Program-made: the position numbers and the translations under genes | Part shown: one piece after another, positions 40,298 to 52,507 of the stretch | Layout of the letters: each line of letters starts with the position of its first letter | Numbering within the stretch: position 1 is the stretch's first letter | Source: Gracilaria domingensis | Taxonomy: Eukaryota > Rhodophyta > Florideophyceae > Gracilariales > Gracilariaceae | Assembly: GCA_022539475.1 (NCBI GenBank) | Contig: VCMS01000172.1 | Location: forward strand, 53,675-117,674 | DNA length: 64,000 nucleotides | Direction of reading: 5' to 3' | Notes under the pieces: generated by a model | The model's input: the letters and a program-made list of their open reading frames with translations, nothing else | Databases searched by the model: none | Told to the model about the DNA's origin: nothing

Positions 40298-41407
40298 TTA
40301 CATCTCTCCGCGATGAGGGGTACGAAAGCTCGCTTTCTTCGACTTCTTACGGACCACGTTTCCACCATTGCCTCCTCCTTGGGTCGAACGTTTGAATGAA
40401 ACTGAAGGAGAAGGACCGGTATGGATAGACTTTCCAGTGCGCACGGTTTGCATTGAAGACCGTTTCGATTGATTCTTTGCCCTCTTCAAACGTCCGCGGT
40501 GACTGTTCAGACGATGGTCTATTCCAGCTTCATCACCATCGTCTCCGTTGCTTTCCTCAACAATGTTACGCTTTCCAGAGCTACTGGAACGACCTGCGAC
40601 TGGCTGACCAACTCGTCTGTCAGAACGTTGAACATCACCCCCGTTATCGCTTACTTCACCATCATTACGACCGGTATTGCAGTCGTTCGATACGGCATCA
40701 TTGCGCTCTGGCGCCAAACACGAGGTCTGAAGGCCCTCCGGAAGCTCCTCCAAGGTCTGATTAGCTGAAGCTGAATGTCCCTCATGATCTGTGGCAACAT
40801 GAGATGTAGACGGACAATCTTCACCATCATTCTCGACGGACATGAGCTCTGCAACGGCTTTCTTCCTCTCTTCAACCTTCTTCTTGGACTCAGCAGCAGC
40901 CTTTTTGTCACGTTGCATCGCCTCTTTGATGAATTCAGTAACAATCCAGTAGTTTTGTGCGGCGGTGAGAACTGGGAATGCTTCTACGATCTTCTTCTTC
41001 AACTGTAGGAGATGATGGGCAAATTCAACCTTAATCTTGCTATAGGTCTTCTCCCCGCGTTTGAGGCCCAACTTGTGGTAAAGATAGGTTCGTATCATAT
41101 CCTTGACCTGGTTCGCGATCTCCAGATACACTGGACTGTCCACAGAGGCATCCACAGCTTCGGCTAGTTTCTCGTTATAGAGCTTGTTATATACGTGACG
41201 AGCTGAAAGAGGGTTACCCGTCGGCACTCCAGGCCTATCATTGTCCTTCATACGCCTGCGATCGGAAGCGGTCGGAATACGAACTGTGTTTGGGGCCAGC
41301 ACCACCTGATCACTTCCATGCTGTTCGACATGATTGGTGGCATAATCGGCAGTTACATCTTGTACGGCTCGGGAAGTCATCTGTTGAAGCAATGCTGCAC
41401 CTAACAT
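40298..41407 (-). CDS. Putative transposon accessory protein
   Basis: The 369-aa ORF starts at ATG 41407 and is divergent from the transposase at 42028. Residues 60-200 are helical with a Lys/Glu coiled-coil-like stretch (QRDKKAAAESKKKVEERKK). The C-terminal 150 residues are low-complexity, first acidic and Ser-rich, then strongly basic (KRAKNQSKRSS, RKKSKKASFR), compatible with nuclear localisation and DNA binding. No family was recognised. The role as a second transposon protein, as in CACTA elements that encode a DNA-binding partner, is inferred only from its position between the motif array and the transposase. Confidence 0.6.
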   Translation of the reverse strand: MLGAALLQQMTSRAVQDVTADYATNHVEQHGSDQVVLAPNTVRIPTASDRRRMKDNDRPGVPTGNPLSARHVYNKLYNEKLAEAVDASVDSPVYLEIANQVKDMIRTYLYHKLGLKRGEKTYSKIKVEFAHHLLQLKKKIVEAFPVLTAAQNYWIVTEFIKEAMQRDKKAAAESKKKVEERKKAVAELMSVENDGEDCPSTSHVATDHEGHSASANQTLEELPEGLQTSCLAPERNDAVSNDCNTGRNDGEVSDNGGDVQRSDRRVGQPVAGRSSSSGKRNIVEESNGDDGDEAGIDHRLNSHRGRLKRAKNQSKRSSMQTVRTGKSIHTGPSPSVSFKRSTQGGGNGGNVVRKKSKKASFRTPHRGEM

Positions 41408-42027
41408 AGTGCAATAGAGGTTTGGTGTGTGACGATATGCTTCACGTCAGAATCAGAGTCGCAGAGTAGTTGTAAGATGGACGGGAACGTACCAGAAGCG
41501 ACAGATGGTTGACACAGAGAGATTGAGAATGCGGAGGAGGAAACAAACTACGTCTTGGTTGTGCAAAAAGCGCTGAGGATGCGAGTGCAACGAGAGTAGC
41601 CCTGTTGCGCAGTCGAGAGCTGGAAGGAAAGGAGAAACAGCAGTCGCGCACTGGAAGGAGAGTAGCCCTATCGCCCTGTCGAGAGGCTGCAGGATAGCAA
41701 CAGAAAGGCAAATAGAACGAGTCGCGCACTGGAAGGAGAGATTCGACATGATGCTGAAGTGTGGTCCAGACTTAAGTATGAGAAGAAGAGCGCGGGAGCA
41801 GAGAGGAGATAGCGGCGAAGTGAAAAGAGCGTGATCGTCTTCTTTCTCTTGGAAGCGGTATCTTGTCACTCCAAGTTCTCCAAAAGTCGCAAAGATATTC
41901 CAAAACTTTTCACTTAAAATATACGTTTTTAGTCAAATTCTCATTCATTCATGTACTCTTGAGGTGAGAAAGCTGAGTAGCACAGGATTACAAGGCTCCA
42001 TCAAGTTTCATTCGTTGACTGAAATAG
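41408..42027. promoter_or_regulatory. Divergent promoter region of the transposon genes
   Basis: The 620 bases between two divergent ATGs include three copies of a GTCGCGCACTGGAAGGAGAG-like or GCGCAGTCGAGAG-like repeat (around 41603-41740) and an AT-rich part next to the transposase start. No TATA box could be fixed. Confidence 0.35.
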
Positions 42028-45000
42028 ATGGAGGCTTCACGTATTCGTCGAAGTAGGTGGGAACTGGGAAACAAAAGAGGACCAAATGAGGAAGCCTGTA
42101 ATAAGGAAGTGCCTACTGCACCAATACAGAGCACAGATCCCAACGAATTGGGATTGATTCCAGTAAAACGACGACGGTGCAGATGGGAGATTGGAAACAA
42201 AACGGAAGAAGCAACGAGTGTAGATCTCCATGAACATACTGAATCTGGTGAAAACGAAATTCGAAACGTACAGCCAGAGCACTTTGCCTCCAATGATTAC
42301 CTCTTATCTGATGTGAATGAACAGCCTCGTTTAGATGAAGCAGATGACCATTGTTTCGAATATGAAAATGATCAGCACTCGCAGCATGAAAATGAAGCAC
42401 AGAGTGACAAAGACGCTCGAACAAACCTAGGAGAACTCCAAACCTTGCAGAGACTGGTCCATGACACAGACCTACGGTCTTCGGACTCTGATGAAGAATC
42501 TGTCAGCGTAGGATCCGATGAAGAAAGCGCTGAATCTTTTTCTGATACTTCAGGAATAGATGATGGCGCAGAAGAGCATAGCCTTACTAAAACAGAGTTT
42601 CTAAGGCTTAAAGAGTTTCTGTATACCGCAGAATTGTCAAGTGTTTCACAAAACACGATACAACGATTACTATCCATCGTACCAGTTTGTTCCAAGATTT
42701 CATACAGATCACTTGTTGCTTACGCAGTCCGTGGGTCTCTCTTGAGTACATCTTTTGTACCAATATGTTCTAATGGGCACACAGCAAGGTCTGGAAGGCT
42801 CAGAAGCGCCACGAAATGTCCCACATGTGATGAACCACTCTCAACAACTTTGAGCAGTCGTTTTTGGTATTTGAAACCTTCTGTGGCTTTGAGCACATTT
42901 TTAAGATCACCAGAATCATTGAAGGAGATCATTGACGGATTTCAGAGCGTACGAGAGGGCATCTATGAAGGAAAGACGCCAGATGGGTCCCACGATTTTT
43001 TCCACGGCGAAATGTTCCGAAGAAGATTTTCAGAAGCGCTAGACACCAGTATTACAACGACCGAAGAGATTCACATATATCTTTCTTTGTCTACTGATGG
43101 TTTCGAATGCTTGAAGGACAAAAGGGGAAATCCAATCACTTCTTGGCCGATCGTGTGTACTGTTCTTAACTTCACACCAAAAGAGGGAAGCAGAGCTGCA
43201 AACTCTCTCATACTTGGTGTTGTTCCAGGTTCTCACTCCGTGGAATATTTTGATACGTTCATGGATCCATTTGTTTCTGATCTTAAGAGGTTAGAGAGCG
43301 GAATGAGCGTTGTATGTTTCCACAAAAAGATCCGAACACTGAAAGCGTTTGTATTGTTTTTCACCGCGGATTGGCCTGCTGCGTCTAAAGTGTTGGGTTA
43401 TTCAGGCCATAGTGCCGCAGTATTTTGCAGGTTTTGTCACAAACGTCGGATACATGTGCCTGAATGTGGATGTCTCTGTGCTCTCCCGAGATGTAATGTT
43501 TCCACTCTCCGCAAAGCCTCAGTGCAAAGAGAAGGGCATCGTAAAGGTGATGTAATCGATATCGAATGCGCCGAACCCCGCACCTCCACAGGCATACTCT
43601 CTGTTTGGGAGACACTTTCGAAAGACAAATGTACCAATCATGAAAGAAAGTCAATTGCAAGAACGGAGGGGATAGAAAACAACTCCTGCTTAAGAACGCT
43701 TTCTTTGGACTTCAAATACGCATTCCCGTACGATGTCATGCATCTCATTTTGCTTGGATGGTGCAAACACTTGATGAAGCTTATGACAGGCTTGCATCCG
43801 AGACTTTCTAACGCCCTACATCTGCCGGACTATTGCATGAGGCCCGAAGCAATCAAAGAAATAGACGAAAACATAATGATGTGTCAAACGGGAGTTCCAA
43901 GTTCGTGGGGCCGTCTGCCACTTCCACTGAAAGGAGTCGGGAGCTTTAAAGCAGAAGACATCAAAAGACATTCTGAGTTCTTTCTATTGCCATTCTTACA
44001 TAGGTTTAAAGTGCGTCACAAGCTTCTGAAGATATGGAGGCTCACCTTTATACTAGTTCGCTCATGCTTTCAATACAGTTGCGATGATGCAGCGGTTGAG
44101 TGCCTCCAAGATGTCGTAGAGGAAATGTACGCTTCATTCGTTCTGGAGTTTGCTTCGAAACGTGAAGATTCATTTTGTCTCACTCCATCTACTCATGCTG
44201 TGTTACATGTGCCAGAGCTCTTGAGAGAATGTGGACCTCTTCCAGTCACATCACAGTTTCTTGTCGAGCGTCTTCTTGGAGAGATCGGGAAACGAATGAA
44301 TGCCAGATCCAACGTCGCGACACATCTTTTTCACAAAAACCATAAACTTCTTGCACTGCGTATGATGCACAATGGAATAGCGCCAAGATTAGAAAATGAT
44401 TCGTTGGTCGCAGGCATTTCTTCAAGGCACGAGACCGAAGATGACGCTAGTACATAACGCACCAAAGTAGTGTGCTGTGGCAGAGGAGTTTCGTCTTACA
44501 TCAACGATGTGCAGCTTACCGCAGTTGCGCGATACTTAAGAGAGAGCCACTCCATTGTCACGTTTCAAGTACGCGCTGTCAGAGAGTTCCAAGGAGTAAA
44601 GATACAGGAAAATGACGGGGAGATATCACTTGAAACAATTGGATCCCAAAAGCGTCGGCGTAAGCTTTGACGAGACGCGAGGCAGAAATATTGCGTAGCG
44701 GCAGAATTTGTGTGTGATAGCGGCTCTTCGAGGCACACTTTGGCTTCTGATGATATAAGCAAAAGCACGGAGCGGACAAAGAAAGACATGTACTACGGAG
44801 AGATCAAGAATATCAAAGAAATTGAGCTTGTTCCAAACATTTTTCATGCTCGACAAAAGAACGATGACATCAGCACGATCCTATTTGTCGACGTGTGGTG
44901 GCAGTACGGAATGGTTCACGACGTAGAGTTGGATTTGGTATATTCCACAGGTCGCAGAGAATCAGAGGTCACTTTCGAACCTATGAATTTCATTAAGCGA

Positions 45001-45120
45001 TTGGTCGGCTTCCTCGACATATCCGGTACTAGATATTACATTGATGGTGAGCGTGAAAACCTCACGAGATCAAAATCAGTAACTTTGCGAGGTGTGAAGA
45101 AAACTGTCCCAGGGATGTAA
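42028..45120 (+). pseudogene. Tnp2/CACTA-like transposase with two in-frame stops
   Basis: One frame from ATG 42028 to 45120 is interrupted only by TAA 44455-44457 and TGA 44668-44670; the first section encodes 809 aa. The acidic N-terminal 190 residues are followed by a zinc-type motif (CSNGH...KCPTC, about residues 248-272). The RNase H-like transposase core has Asp in LSLSTDGFECLKD, then the FTADWPAASKVLGY...CRFC segment, then YDVMHLILLGWCKHLMKLM. These three blocks are typical of Tnp2-type (CACTA/EnSpm-related) transposases. The section after the stops (YYGEIKNI...LFVDVWW) looks like the C-terminal domain of such proteins, so the stops probably cut a single gene of about 1030 codons. It would act in the nucleus on element ends. 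Confidence 0.75.
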
Positions 45121-45950
45121 CGCTCTGTGTGCAATAGATACCACGCACCTCTCGTGAAATGCACTTTGTTGTTCTGTAAAATTGAGAAGGATTTGGTCCC
45201 CAAAGCAATCTAAAGTGTGTCCGTTGACCTCGTGCATGTGCAGGTCGCAGTTGTGATGCAATGCGAACAGCTATAGTGCCGGATGTCCAAGATAACGAGC
45301 AACCAATTACATAGATCATAGATCTCCCAAAGAGTCATCCTAGCATGATTCCAAACTATGTGCAACAGGTCCCTGATTGCTGTCGGCTGCCGTCCATGCA
45401 ATCCATTTGATCTATGTGAACCATATTGTGCATAATACGCGTTACCTAGTCCAAATGGTTCACCTCGATACAAGCACCAGAATGTATCATCGGTTCCGTA
45501 TACCCCCCGAGTGATTCATTACGTTTCGTATCCGGCATGTGTGCATAACATTCTTTAGAACTGAGAAAAAGTAAGCAGGACAGCACAGGGGCCGTGAATC
45601 TCGCTTATGAATCCAAACGAGAAAAAGCAGTTCTCTTCCAACTGGTGGTGAGGGCTGACTCTTGCACATGGCTTCCTGGTAAATTGGGGTCAGAACGTCT
45701 CCTGCTTTGCAGTTAATTTGACCCAAAATGTGATTTTGAAGCTGAAAGTGAGATGCTGTATGGCGGTTACGTGATTTTCAGACGCTAATTGGCTGAGCGC
45801 TGTTACGCGAAACTTGGGCACCAGGTTTTCTTCCGACACCTCCGTGCGTGTTTGTTTCTTCGGCTTTCTCACATCATCATCATCATTACCTAGAACGATC
45901 CGTTTAGCCTGGCTTCTTCCAGCTTATCGAAACATTGAATTGCTCTCCAA
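45121..45950. other. Intergenic, no gene seen
   Basis: It holds the right flank of the transposase and the upstream region of the 45951 gene. I could not locate the right end of the transposon here. Confidence 0.4.
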
Positions 45951-46886
45951 ATGGCCCTAATCACATATCTTTGTGTCGAAAATGCTCGCAACAACTGCAA
46001 AGTACTTGGTGGTGTGATTGGCTCCGACCCAAATCATTTCTGTGTTGTTTGTCAGAAACCGATTCATGTTATCTGCGGTTCCGTACCTAGTTGCACGGTG
46101 AAAGAAATATGTGCTCCAGAGAAATCATTCGAAGGCTGCGTAATTTGCAGTATGTGCAATAAGCAGAAAGAGACTCTGTCTGGTACTCCATGCACACCAA
46201 TTGCAAAGAAAACGCAAAATTGTGAACCAAGCAGAGCAGATGTTGCGGGATCAGCCACCGTGTTGCAAGAATTAGTTCCGTGCAGTACAAACCTTCTTGC
46301 GTATGTTCAGAGCAAAGAACCGCCAAGAATAAGAGCTTTTAATCATGATGTACACTACATATGTTCGACGGGATCTGATCTTCGTGCTGAGAGCTCATTA
46401 TGCAACCGAACGTCTCTAATTATTCCAAACACTTCCCACAGAACGATTTGTAATGACAACCAGCTGGAAGTTGACAGAAAACGTCGAAATGTCGAAAAAG
46501 TTCGTCGTTATCCTTCAAAGAATAGAGAAAGAGACAACTGGAATGCAAGAAGACGATATCATAAGAGAAAGAAATTCACGAGTGGCAAAGTTTCCAGTAG
46601 TGCTCAACCGACGAAAAAGTCGGAAGAAAGGCCGTTCATTGAACCATCTGGTGAGAAAAGAGTTGATCCAAAGTTTAGCGGTGAACATTGCCAAGGGGTT
46701 TACAAAACTCACACTGTGACTGATGTGTATACGGTTCGTCGCACTTTTCATACGTACATTGCTGATATGATGCTTCATTCCGAAGACGTAAATCAATTCT
46801 TCGAAATACAAACCGACGAAAATGGACTTCGCAAGCTCGTTCCGATCAGTCGAGGTGGAGGATCGAGTCAACGGAAGAAATCTTAG
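45951..46886 (+). CDS. Putative zinc-finger protein
   Basis: The 311-aa ORF starts at ATG 45951. The N-terminal 75 residues contain Cys/His in the order C...C...CVVCQKPIHVICG...C...C...CVICSMCNKQ, resembling a PHD- or BED-like zinc-binding module. The middle is basic (DRKRRNVEKVRRYPSKNRER, RRRYHKRKKF), and the C-terminal 80 residues carry a short folded-looking segment (VRRTFHTYIADMMLHSEDVN). No family assigned. It may belong to the neighbouring transposon as a DNA-binding accessory protein or be a separate mobile gene. Codon use and AT content are like the transposase, unlike the GC-rich host genes. Confidence 0.55.
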   Translation: MALITYLCVENARNNCKVLGGVIGSDPNHFCVVCQKPIHVICGSVPSCTVKEICAPEKSFEGCVICSMCNKQKETLSGTPCTPIAKKTQNCEPSRADVAGSATVLQELVPCSTNLLAYVQSKEPPRIRAFNHDVHYICSTGSDLRAESSLCNRTSLIIPNTSHRTICNDNQLEVDRKRRNVEKVRRYPSKNRERDNWNARRRYHKRKKFTSGKVSSSAQPTKKSEERPFIEPSGEKRVDPKFSGEHCQGVYKTHTVTDVYTVRRTFHTYIADMMLHSEDVNQFFEIQTDENGLRKLVPISRGGGSSQRKKS

Positions 46887-47799
46887 GCTACTGTCACCAG
46901 ATCTTCAACTCTTGTCACAGTTTTAACGGCGGTTTGGAAGCACTTTCTTGTTGCTACTTGCTTGCTTGGATGCTGGCCGGCGGTCGGAGCCTCAGCGCGT
47001 GGCTCACCTTCTGCAGCGTGTTGTAAGAGATGCTTCGGCTGTGCAGGTAACCGGTCGTGGGTCGCAGAGTGATAAAAGTTACTGATCGCAAGAAACTGCG
47101 TGCAGACACGCCATCGCCACCATATTTAGCCATGATGATTGCGTACCGATATGTCACAACCACGGCATGCCGCCACCTGATGCCGGTCATCGCCGTCTGT
47201 CACTGCTACATGAATTGCCCTATGTAGAACAAATTCGATAGCACAATATTCTTCCGTTGATGAATGTTCCAAATCTTACTGCGCAAATGTCCTTTCTTTC
47301 TTTTGCACAACATCGCACTTAGTAGTCTGGTAAGTGCCAGCTCACACCTTTTTGAACAAACACACTCCACACTGCTTCTTATGACGGCAGTTACTCGCCT
47401 CTCGCTTACTGCCGCGGAATGGATATACCATTTGCTCGTTGTAGTGCAGAATTGGCAATTGCGGGAGGCGATTGGTTACGAGCCACATACAGGGACTGGA
47501 TAAGTAATATGTAGCGCCACCACCATCGTCCAGCAGTGTACCGCCACCATTTCCGTCTCTCTACGGCATGAGTGCACCTCGTTTTAACAGGTTGAGTCGG
47601 AATTGACCAGTCTGTGACTCCCTTTCTTTGATGAACGGCCTATGTGTCTGGCATCGGCGAGCAGACGAACATAAACGTCTCAACTAATATCACCTGCATG
47701 GCCTTGCACTGGGGGGCTAACCCTCATCCCCTCCGTCGAAGCGCCTCCATACCATCAATTTCTACAGCAAACTCTTAACTCTTCCCCCTCCACGACCAC
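46887..47799. other. Intergenic, no gene seen
   Basis: Mixed composition, only short ORFs, no repeats recognised. Confidence 0.4.
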
Positions 47800-48517
47800 C
47801 CCGAAGCGAATGCGCCCAGGCTCCGTCCTGTGCCGTCATTGACACCGATGCTGGCGTCCTTGTGCTGAGTCACGTGCCAAACGACACCTTCCAGCGGGTC
47901 GAAGTACTCCCCAAAGCTCAGCTCATTTCCATCATCGCCTAACTGCAGAATAATCGTTCTCTCGACGTTTGCTTCTCGTTTGCGAACATAGATCTAGATC
48001 CCCACGTCACACTGGAGGGAGCCAACATTCTGACGCCTACGAGCATGCCAACTCGCTGCTCAAACTCATTGACTCTGGCAGTCTGGACGTTGATACCAAA
48101 GTCGTCGCGTTCGACTCCACCATAGCCGTTGTCGAGAGCATTTTCAATGAAATCAAGTCCAAGTCGGCTCTATTTGCTCCCGCCGCGTCGTAGGAGCTCT
48201 CAGCTGGCGCCAGTGCTGAGACATTGCATCAGGGGTCCATCACGCCGGAGCAGCTTGCTCGCTCCTTGACCACGCACTTGCCCAAGCTCTTTAGGCAAGA
48301 AGAAGATCCTCTTGCTGACGTACCTCCCCCGCAACAGCCCTCCTTTTCGAATATTCGCAGCGCCAGATGCGTCATACGCAATATCGCCGTACCAAAAGAC
48401 GAGCGCGCCATTTCTGAAGCGCATGATCACATTGGCCGGAGCACTAATGCCCCGCCGCTTCTAGCGTCACAACTGCCGCAAAAGAATCATTCTCCAGCGA
48501 TAATAATATGCTCGTAG
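47800..48517 (+). pseudogene. Decayed coding region, unknown
   Basis: Coding-like sequence covers about 240 codons: first frame about 47811-48030 (SCAVIDTDAGVLVLSHVP..., stop TAA at 47939-47941), then a second frame to 48517 (ANSLLKLIDSGSLDVDTKVV..., in-frame TAG 48191-48193, then SITPEQLARSLTTHLPKLF...). At least one frameshift and two stops. It resembles a gag-like or hypothetical protein but no family was recognised. Confidence 0.35.
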
Positions 48518-48617
48518 ACAATGAGAAATCTACCAGGCGGCAAGACGTCCAGAATCCGCCAAAGGCAGAAAGTGGTTCCAAGCTCAGGCATGTACATTGG
48601 CTTCGTGCCAAGCTTGA

Positions 48618-49427
48618 TTATACCAAAATTGACTGAAAGACGCACAAGCTCACCTTGGATGTACAAAGGTACACCTTGCGCCCCTTCTTGCCTTTGTTAT
48701 ACAAATAATAAAAATGAAATCCGATCGTAGTAACTTTCCTGTACATGTCCTCGTGAGAGATAGGTCCAGTGTAGGCAAGATGGCCCAGCAGCTCTTTGAC
48801 ATCATCAGTAACTCTAAGCTTCGCTGAGGCACGGTAGTTTAACCAAACAACAGAACCTATTTCCAATTCCCTAAACGATTACGACGCGCCGATACGACTG
48901 AGGGCAGCTTTGTTTGGCAAACTGTATCGAACGACAAAATTGGGCATGGCGGAATGACTGGGTGTTCTTGCATAACATGTGGGTACACTCATGGCGGACA
49001 CGTCATCACGTAGCGAAGAGGGTTCAGCCTGATCGGCGGTACGGGGCCTCTCTGTGGAGCGTACTTTGCATAGGATACAGGTGCACGTGGAACGACGATA
49101 CACGAGCTCATGTCTCTGACGGTTGTTGGCGACGAAAAACCTGTCACCAAGCAAAAGATTGGCCCAGGCAGTTGCAGCATAACGCATACCGACAGCGTAA
49201 AGCCGTCCGGACATCAGCTGTGCACGAATGTTGTCAACATCTTCAACCTCCGAATTTTGAGAGATCTCATAGGTAAACGTCGATTGAGAGGTAAGCGAGG
49301 TCTTGTTGGCAAGTCTGACGGCAATCCTCTGTCCACTCGGACCGAGAATGGATCTCAAAAAGTTGACCAGAACCTGCTCACCGTCCTCTCGGGGAGGACG
49401 ATCGTCCTTTTGCGACCGACTCCGAAA
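48618..49427 (-). pseudogene. Possible decayed gene, unknown
   Basis: On the minus strand two neighbouring frames look coding-like: about 49427-48879 (FLRSILGPSGQRIAVRLANK..., ARLYAVGMRYAA-type sequence) and 48866-48618 (EIGSVVWLNYRASAKLRVTD...). There is no ATG at the upstream limit of the first. It could be a fragment of a retroelement or a host gene. Low confidence. Confidence 0.25.
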
Positions 49428-51473
49428 ACAGGGTCAGCAGGAGTGGGTGATGCGCGCCGAGTGTGGTGCTTTCGACGGAAAGCAGCCTGCTTCCGCCACG
49501 GATGCAGGGAAAGCGGGGCGGAAGGCGGGGAGGGTGGGGAGGCAACGTCAAACGAACCCGGGGGGGGTGAAAGTAATGGCTAGAAACGCGACATGAGTCA
49601 GGCGGTGACGTGGGATGATAAGGCTCGAAAGCATGCAAACGCTGCGGAAAGACATCAGAATGTCTGGACTGGGTAGAAACACGATTGAGCTCAAGCGAAT
49701 CTGGGTTGACTTGACGGCGAAAAGCACGGGAGGTCAGTAGACGCGAGGAAGGAGGCTGCGACAGAGAGCGAGTGGGCGGCGAAGGAGGATCTGTGGTGGA
49801 CGCGGTGGGCGTGGACAAATGCGCAGTTGGCGTCGCGTGGTACGGAATGGAAGACGACTCTGACGAGATGGAGTGCGTATCTGCTGACGGGCGGGCGCAG
49901 TGACGCCGCCATGAAAACGGCGACGGCGCCCGCATGATGGGCTGCCGCACAAGGAGCGCTTACGAAAGCGAGCGACGAAGGAGAGGGCGACAAGGAGCCG
50001 AGGGCCGCGACGGGGGTGCGCAGCGGTGGGCGGCAGTTGCGCGAGGCAGACAGTTGAGCCAGAGCGATGTTGTATTACTGCGCGAAGCAGATTCAAGTGC
50101 GAATCTATGACACAGTCGCCACGTTCAAAACTCGCGACGCGAGAGGCAGTGCGGCGTTGTGCAGGCGGCGGGCTGTCGCTGTCACAAGCGCGCGGCGCAG
50201 GCGCGCCGTCGCGCATGCGCCGGCAGCGCGCGGCGCGCCGCGTGTGGACGGCGGGCCGACAGATCACGTCACCCCTCCCGCCGCCGCCAGCGAGCCAGTT
50301 GCCACGTGGCGCGTGCTGAAGTGGCTGCTCCAGGCTGGTTGCCGCCTCGCTAGCGCGCCCGGGCCGCCGGCGCGCGGCCCGCCCGTGGCGTTCCCCGGCC
50401 CGTGGCAGCGGCGGTGCGGCCGCGGCGGTGGTGTCGCCGTGCGGCATGCCGCTCACCTTCGCCACGGCTGCGCCGACGTCAGCAGTGCGCCGTCAAATGC
50501 TTTCGGCCTTCTTGTTGAGCGAGATAGGCGCACTCTTACGCGAATACCGCTGTATAGCGCCGACGCCTTACCCTTGCTTCTGTCACTGCGCTGCCCTTGT
50601 ATCGTGTCCCTGTCGCTCTCGGGATCAACGCGTCCCTGCAAAGCGCCGCGCTCCCAGAGGCCAACCAGCGATCGCACGATCTATCCGCGCTTTAATGCCA
50701 TTTCCTGCTAATAAACATCGGCTACCCACTCACGCCCTTCTTAGCTCACCTTGAGTCCTTCATTGGGTCTTGCGACTGTGCACAGCGACTATCTCGCCTC
50801 ATTCATTTATGTTTGGAAAGTCCGTGTAATTCCATACATTCCAACCTCGCCAATTCAAGACTTGAATCAAGAGTGTAATGATTTCCAGCAATCATTCGTG
50901 CCTCACTTCATGCAGCAGCCTACTCCAAGACTCCAGTTTTGTCCTCGGTTGTACAACAGCTGCCCAATGCACTTGTAACGCAAGTCTTGTAACCTTAAAT
51001 GTCTTTCGCAAGTTGCGTAGTGCTATGTCCAAATGCAGAGCACCATGAGGAGAGTTGCGAATCGCAACTCTGCTCTTGGAGCTCAGCGCTGCCATATGGT
51101 ACATCTTTTTAGTTGTACTGCGCTGTGTACCTGTGTCAGGGTAGCCCTTTTAACCTTCCGAGCTCAGCATTCTCACTGCTGCGACAAAACTACGCGCCGT
51201 TCCGCTGGCACGGGGAAGCGGAGCGCAACCGAACAGTCGGCCCTTCTCTACTACGTTCCTCCCCTCTGGTGTTTGCTTTTGCCTGCAGCTCTTGAGACGC
51301 GATGTCACACCAACCGCACATACATCTGCGTGCCAGAACATAATCCCCCTCACTGTTTTCATATCTGAACCATCTTTGACTTGTGTTCTCCTTGCTTCTC
51401 CACCTTTGCCACCCCACTTCTCGCCCTTCAATCAGTAAATGTCCACCCTTCTGCACCTTCGACAGGTACAAAC
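49428..51473. other. GC-rich then AT-moderate spacer, no reliable gene
   Basis: From about 49900 to 50450 there is a CpG-rich block with GCGCGC runs, like the one upstream of the LPMO-like gene. Several long ORFs on both strands here are Arg/Pro/Ala/Ser-rich and mutually overlapping, so none is accepted. 50700-51470 shows nothing. Confidence 0.4.
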
Positions 51474-52249
51474 ATGATCAGATTATGTGGTCGATTAACT
51501 CGTTTGGCGCATAGCTCTCCCTTCAGCAAAGGTATAGCAAAAATATCTCCCTGTTTGTACTCTGCCTTATCTGCGCCACACTCTCATCGTTTCAAATCTT
51601 GTCTACCAGCGCTCAATACCATCACTCAACCCTATCACTCCCCCAAACGTTAGAGAATTGGTTAGACCCACAGTTTGCAACTAAAAGACTGCGCGTATTC
51701 GTGTATGACATACCCTCCGTTTTCAACACTCATCTTGTCCAGCAAAGTATACGAAACCCAAATCGAATACGGGACCCCCGCTGCGATACGAATTTCTACT
51801 CAAGCGAAGTACACATTCATCAGTTTCTTCTAAACAGCCCCATTCGCACTAAACTTCCGGAAGAAGCCGACTTCTTCTGCATTCCCATCTACGCAACCTG
51901 CGACCTAATACAACATCAACCAAACAATGTGCAACGTGTTGGTGAAAACTTTGAGGCAGCCATGAAATGGATTTCCCGCAAATATCCCTTTTGGAATAAT
52001 AGTAACGGACGAGATCACGTATATTTCTTTGCTCAAGGCTTGGCAGCAAGGCTGGCTGGCAACTAGTCCAATTATAACAATGGCATCTTCTTGGTGCATA
52101 AAAGTGAATTCACGGCGCCAGAGTATACACCCCACAAAGATTTCACTATACCACCTGAACTAGGTGGGTACCTTCAACCATACTGGACAACAAGACATGG
52201 AACCAAACATGAACTTTCTAAATAGTACCTAGCCCATTTCGGTGATCAG
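51474..52249 (+). pseudogene. GT47 exostosin-type glycosyltransferase pseudogene
   Basis: From ATG 51474 about 15 residues are in one frame. Then a shifted frame supplies a hydrophobic anchor (ISLFVLCLICATLSSFQIL) and the enzyme. The enzyme part has the exostosin-family start LRVFVYDIPSVFN, then CDTNFYSSEVHIHQFLL, the EEADFFCIPIYATC block, YPFWNNSNGRDHVYFF and KDFTIPPE. In-frame TAG codons lie at 52064-52066 and 52223-52225. A sequence CAGGTAAGT at 52247 and an AG at 52296 could be the edges of a 48-nt intron. The family transfers sugars in the Golgi as type II membrane proteins. Only the N-terminal half is present. Confidence 0.7.
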
Positions 52250-52507
52250 GTAAGTTAAACATGATATCAGTCCGAAATATCTCTTCATGTTGTTCAGCGA
52301 TGCCCTGCTCGCACATTGACAGCAATAGGGGTCCTTACGGGTTCACTGATGCGTCAGCCTTTTATACTTCACTTCGGCGAACAACCCCTTATTCCGTGGC
52401 GCAAAAACTCAGCTTTTAAAACAACGGGTTGAATCCATAATACATACTTATCACGCATCTTTCTTCTCTCGATGAATTTCACTGATTTTCACACGTGCGT
52501 CCACTTT

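Noticed and set aside
49734-50711. ORFs of 214-243 codons in the GC-rich block at 50 kb
   Set aside because: Same base-composition artefact; Arg/Pro/Ala-rich in every frame and no start context or homology.
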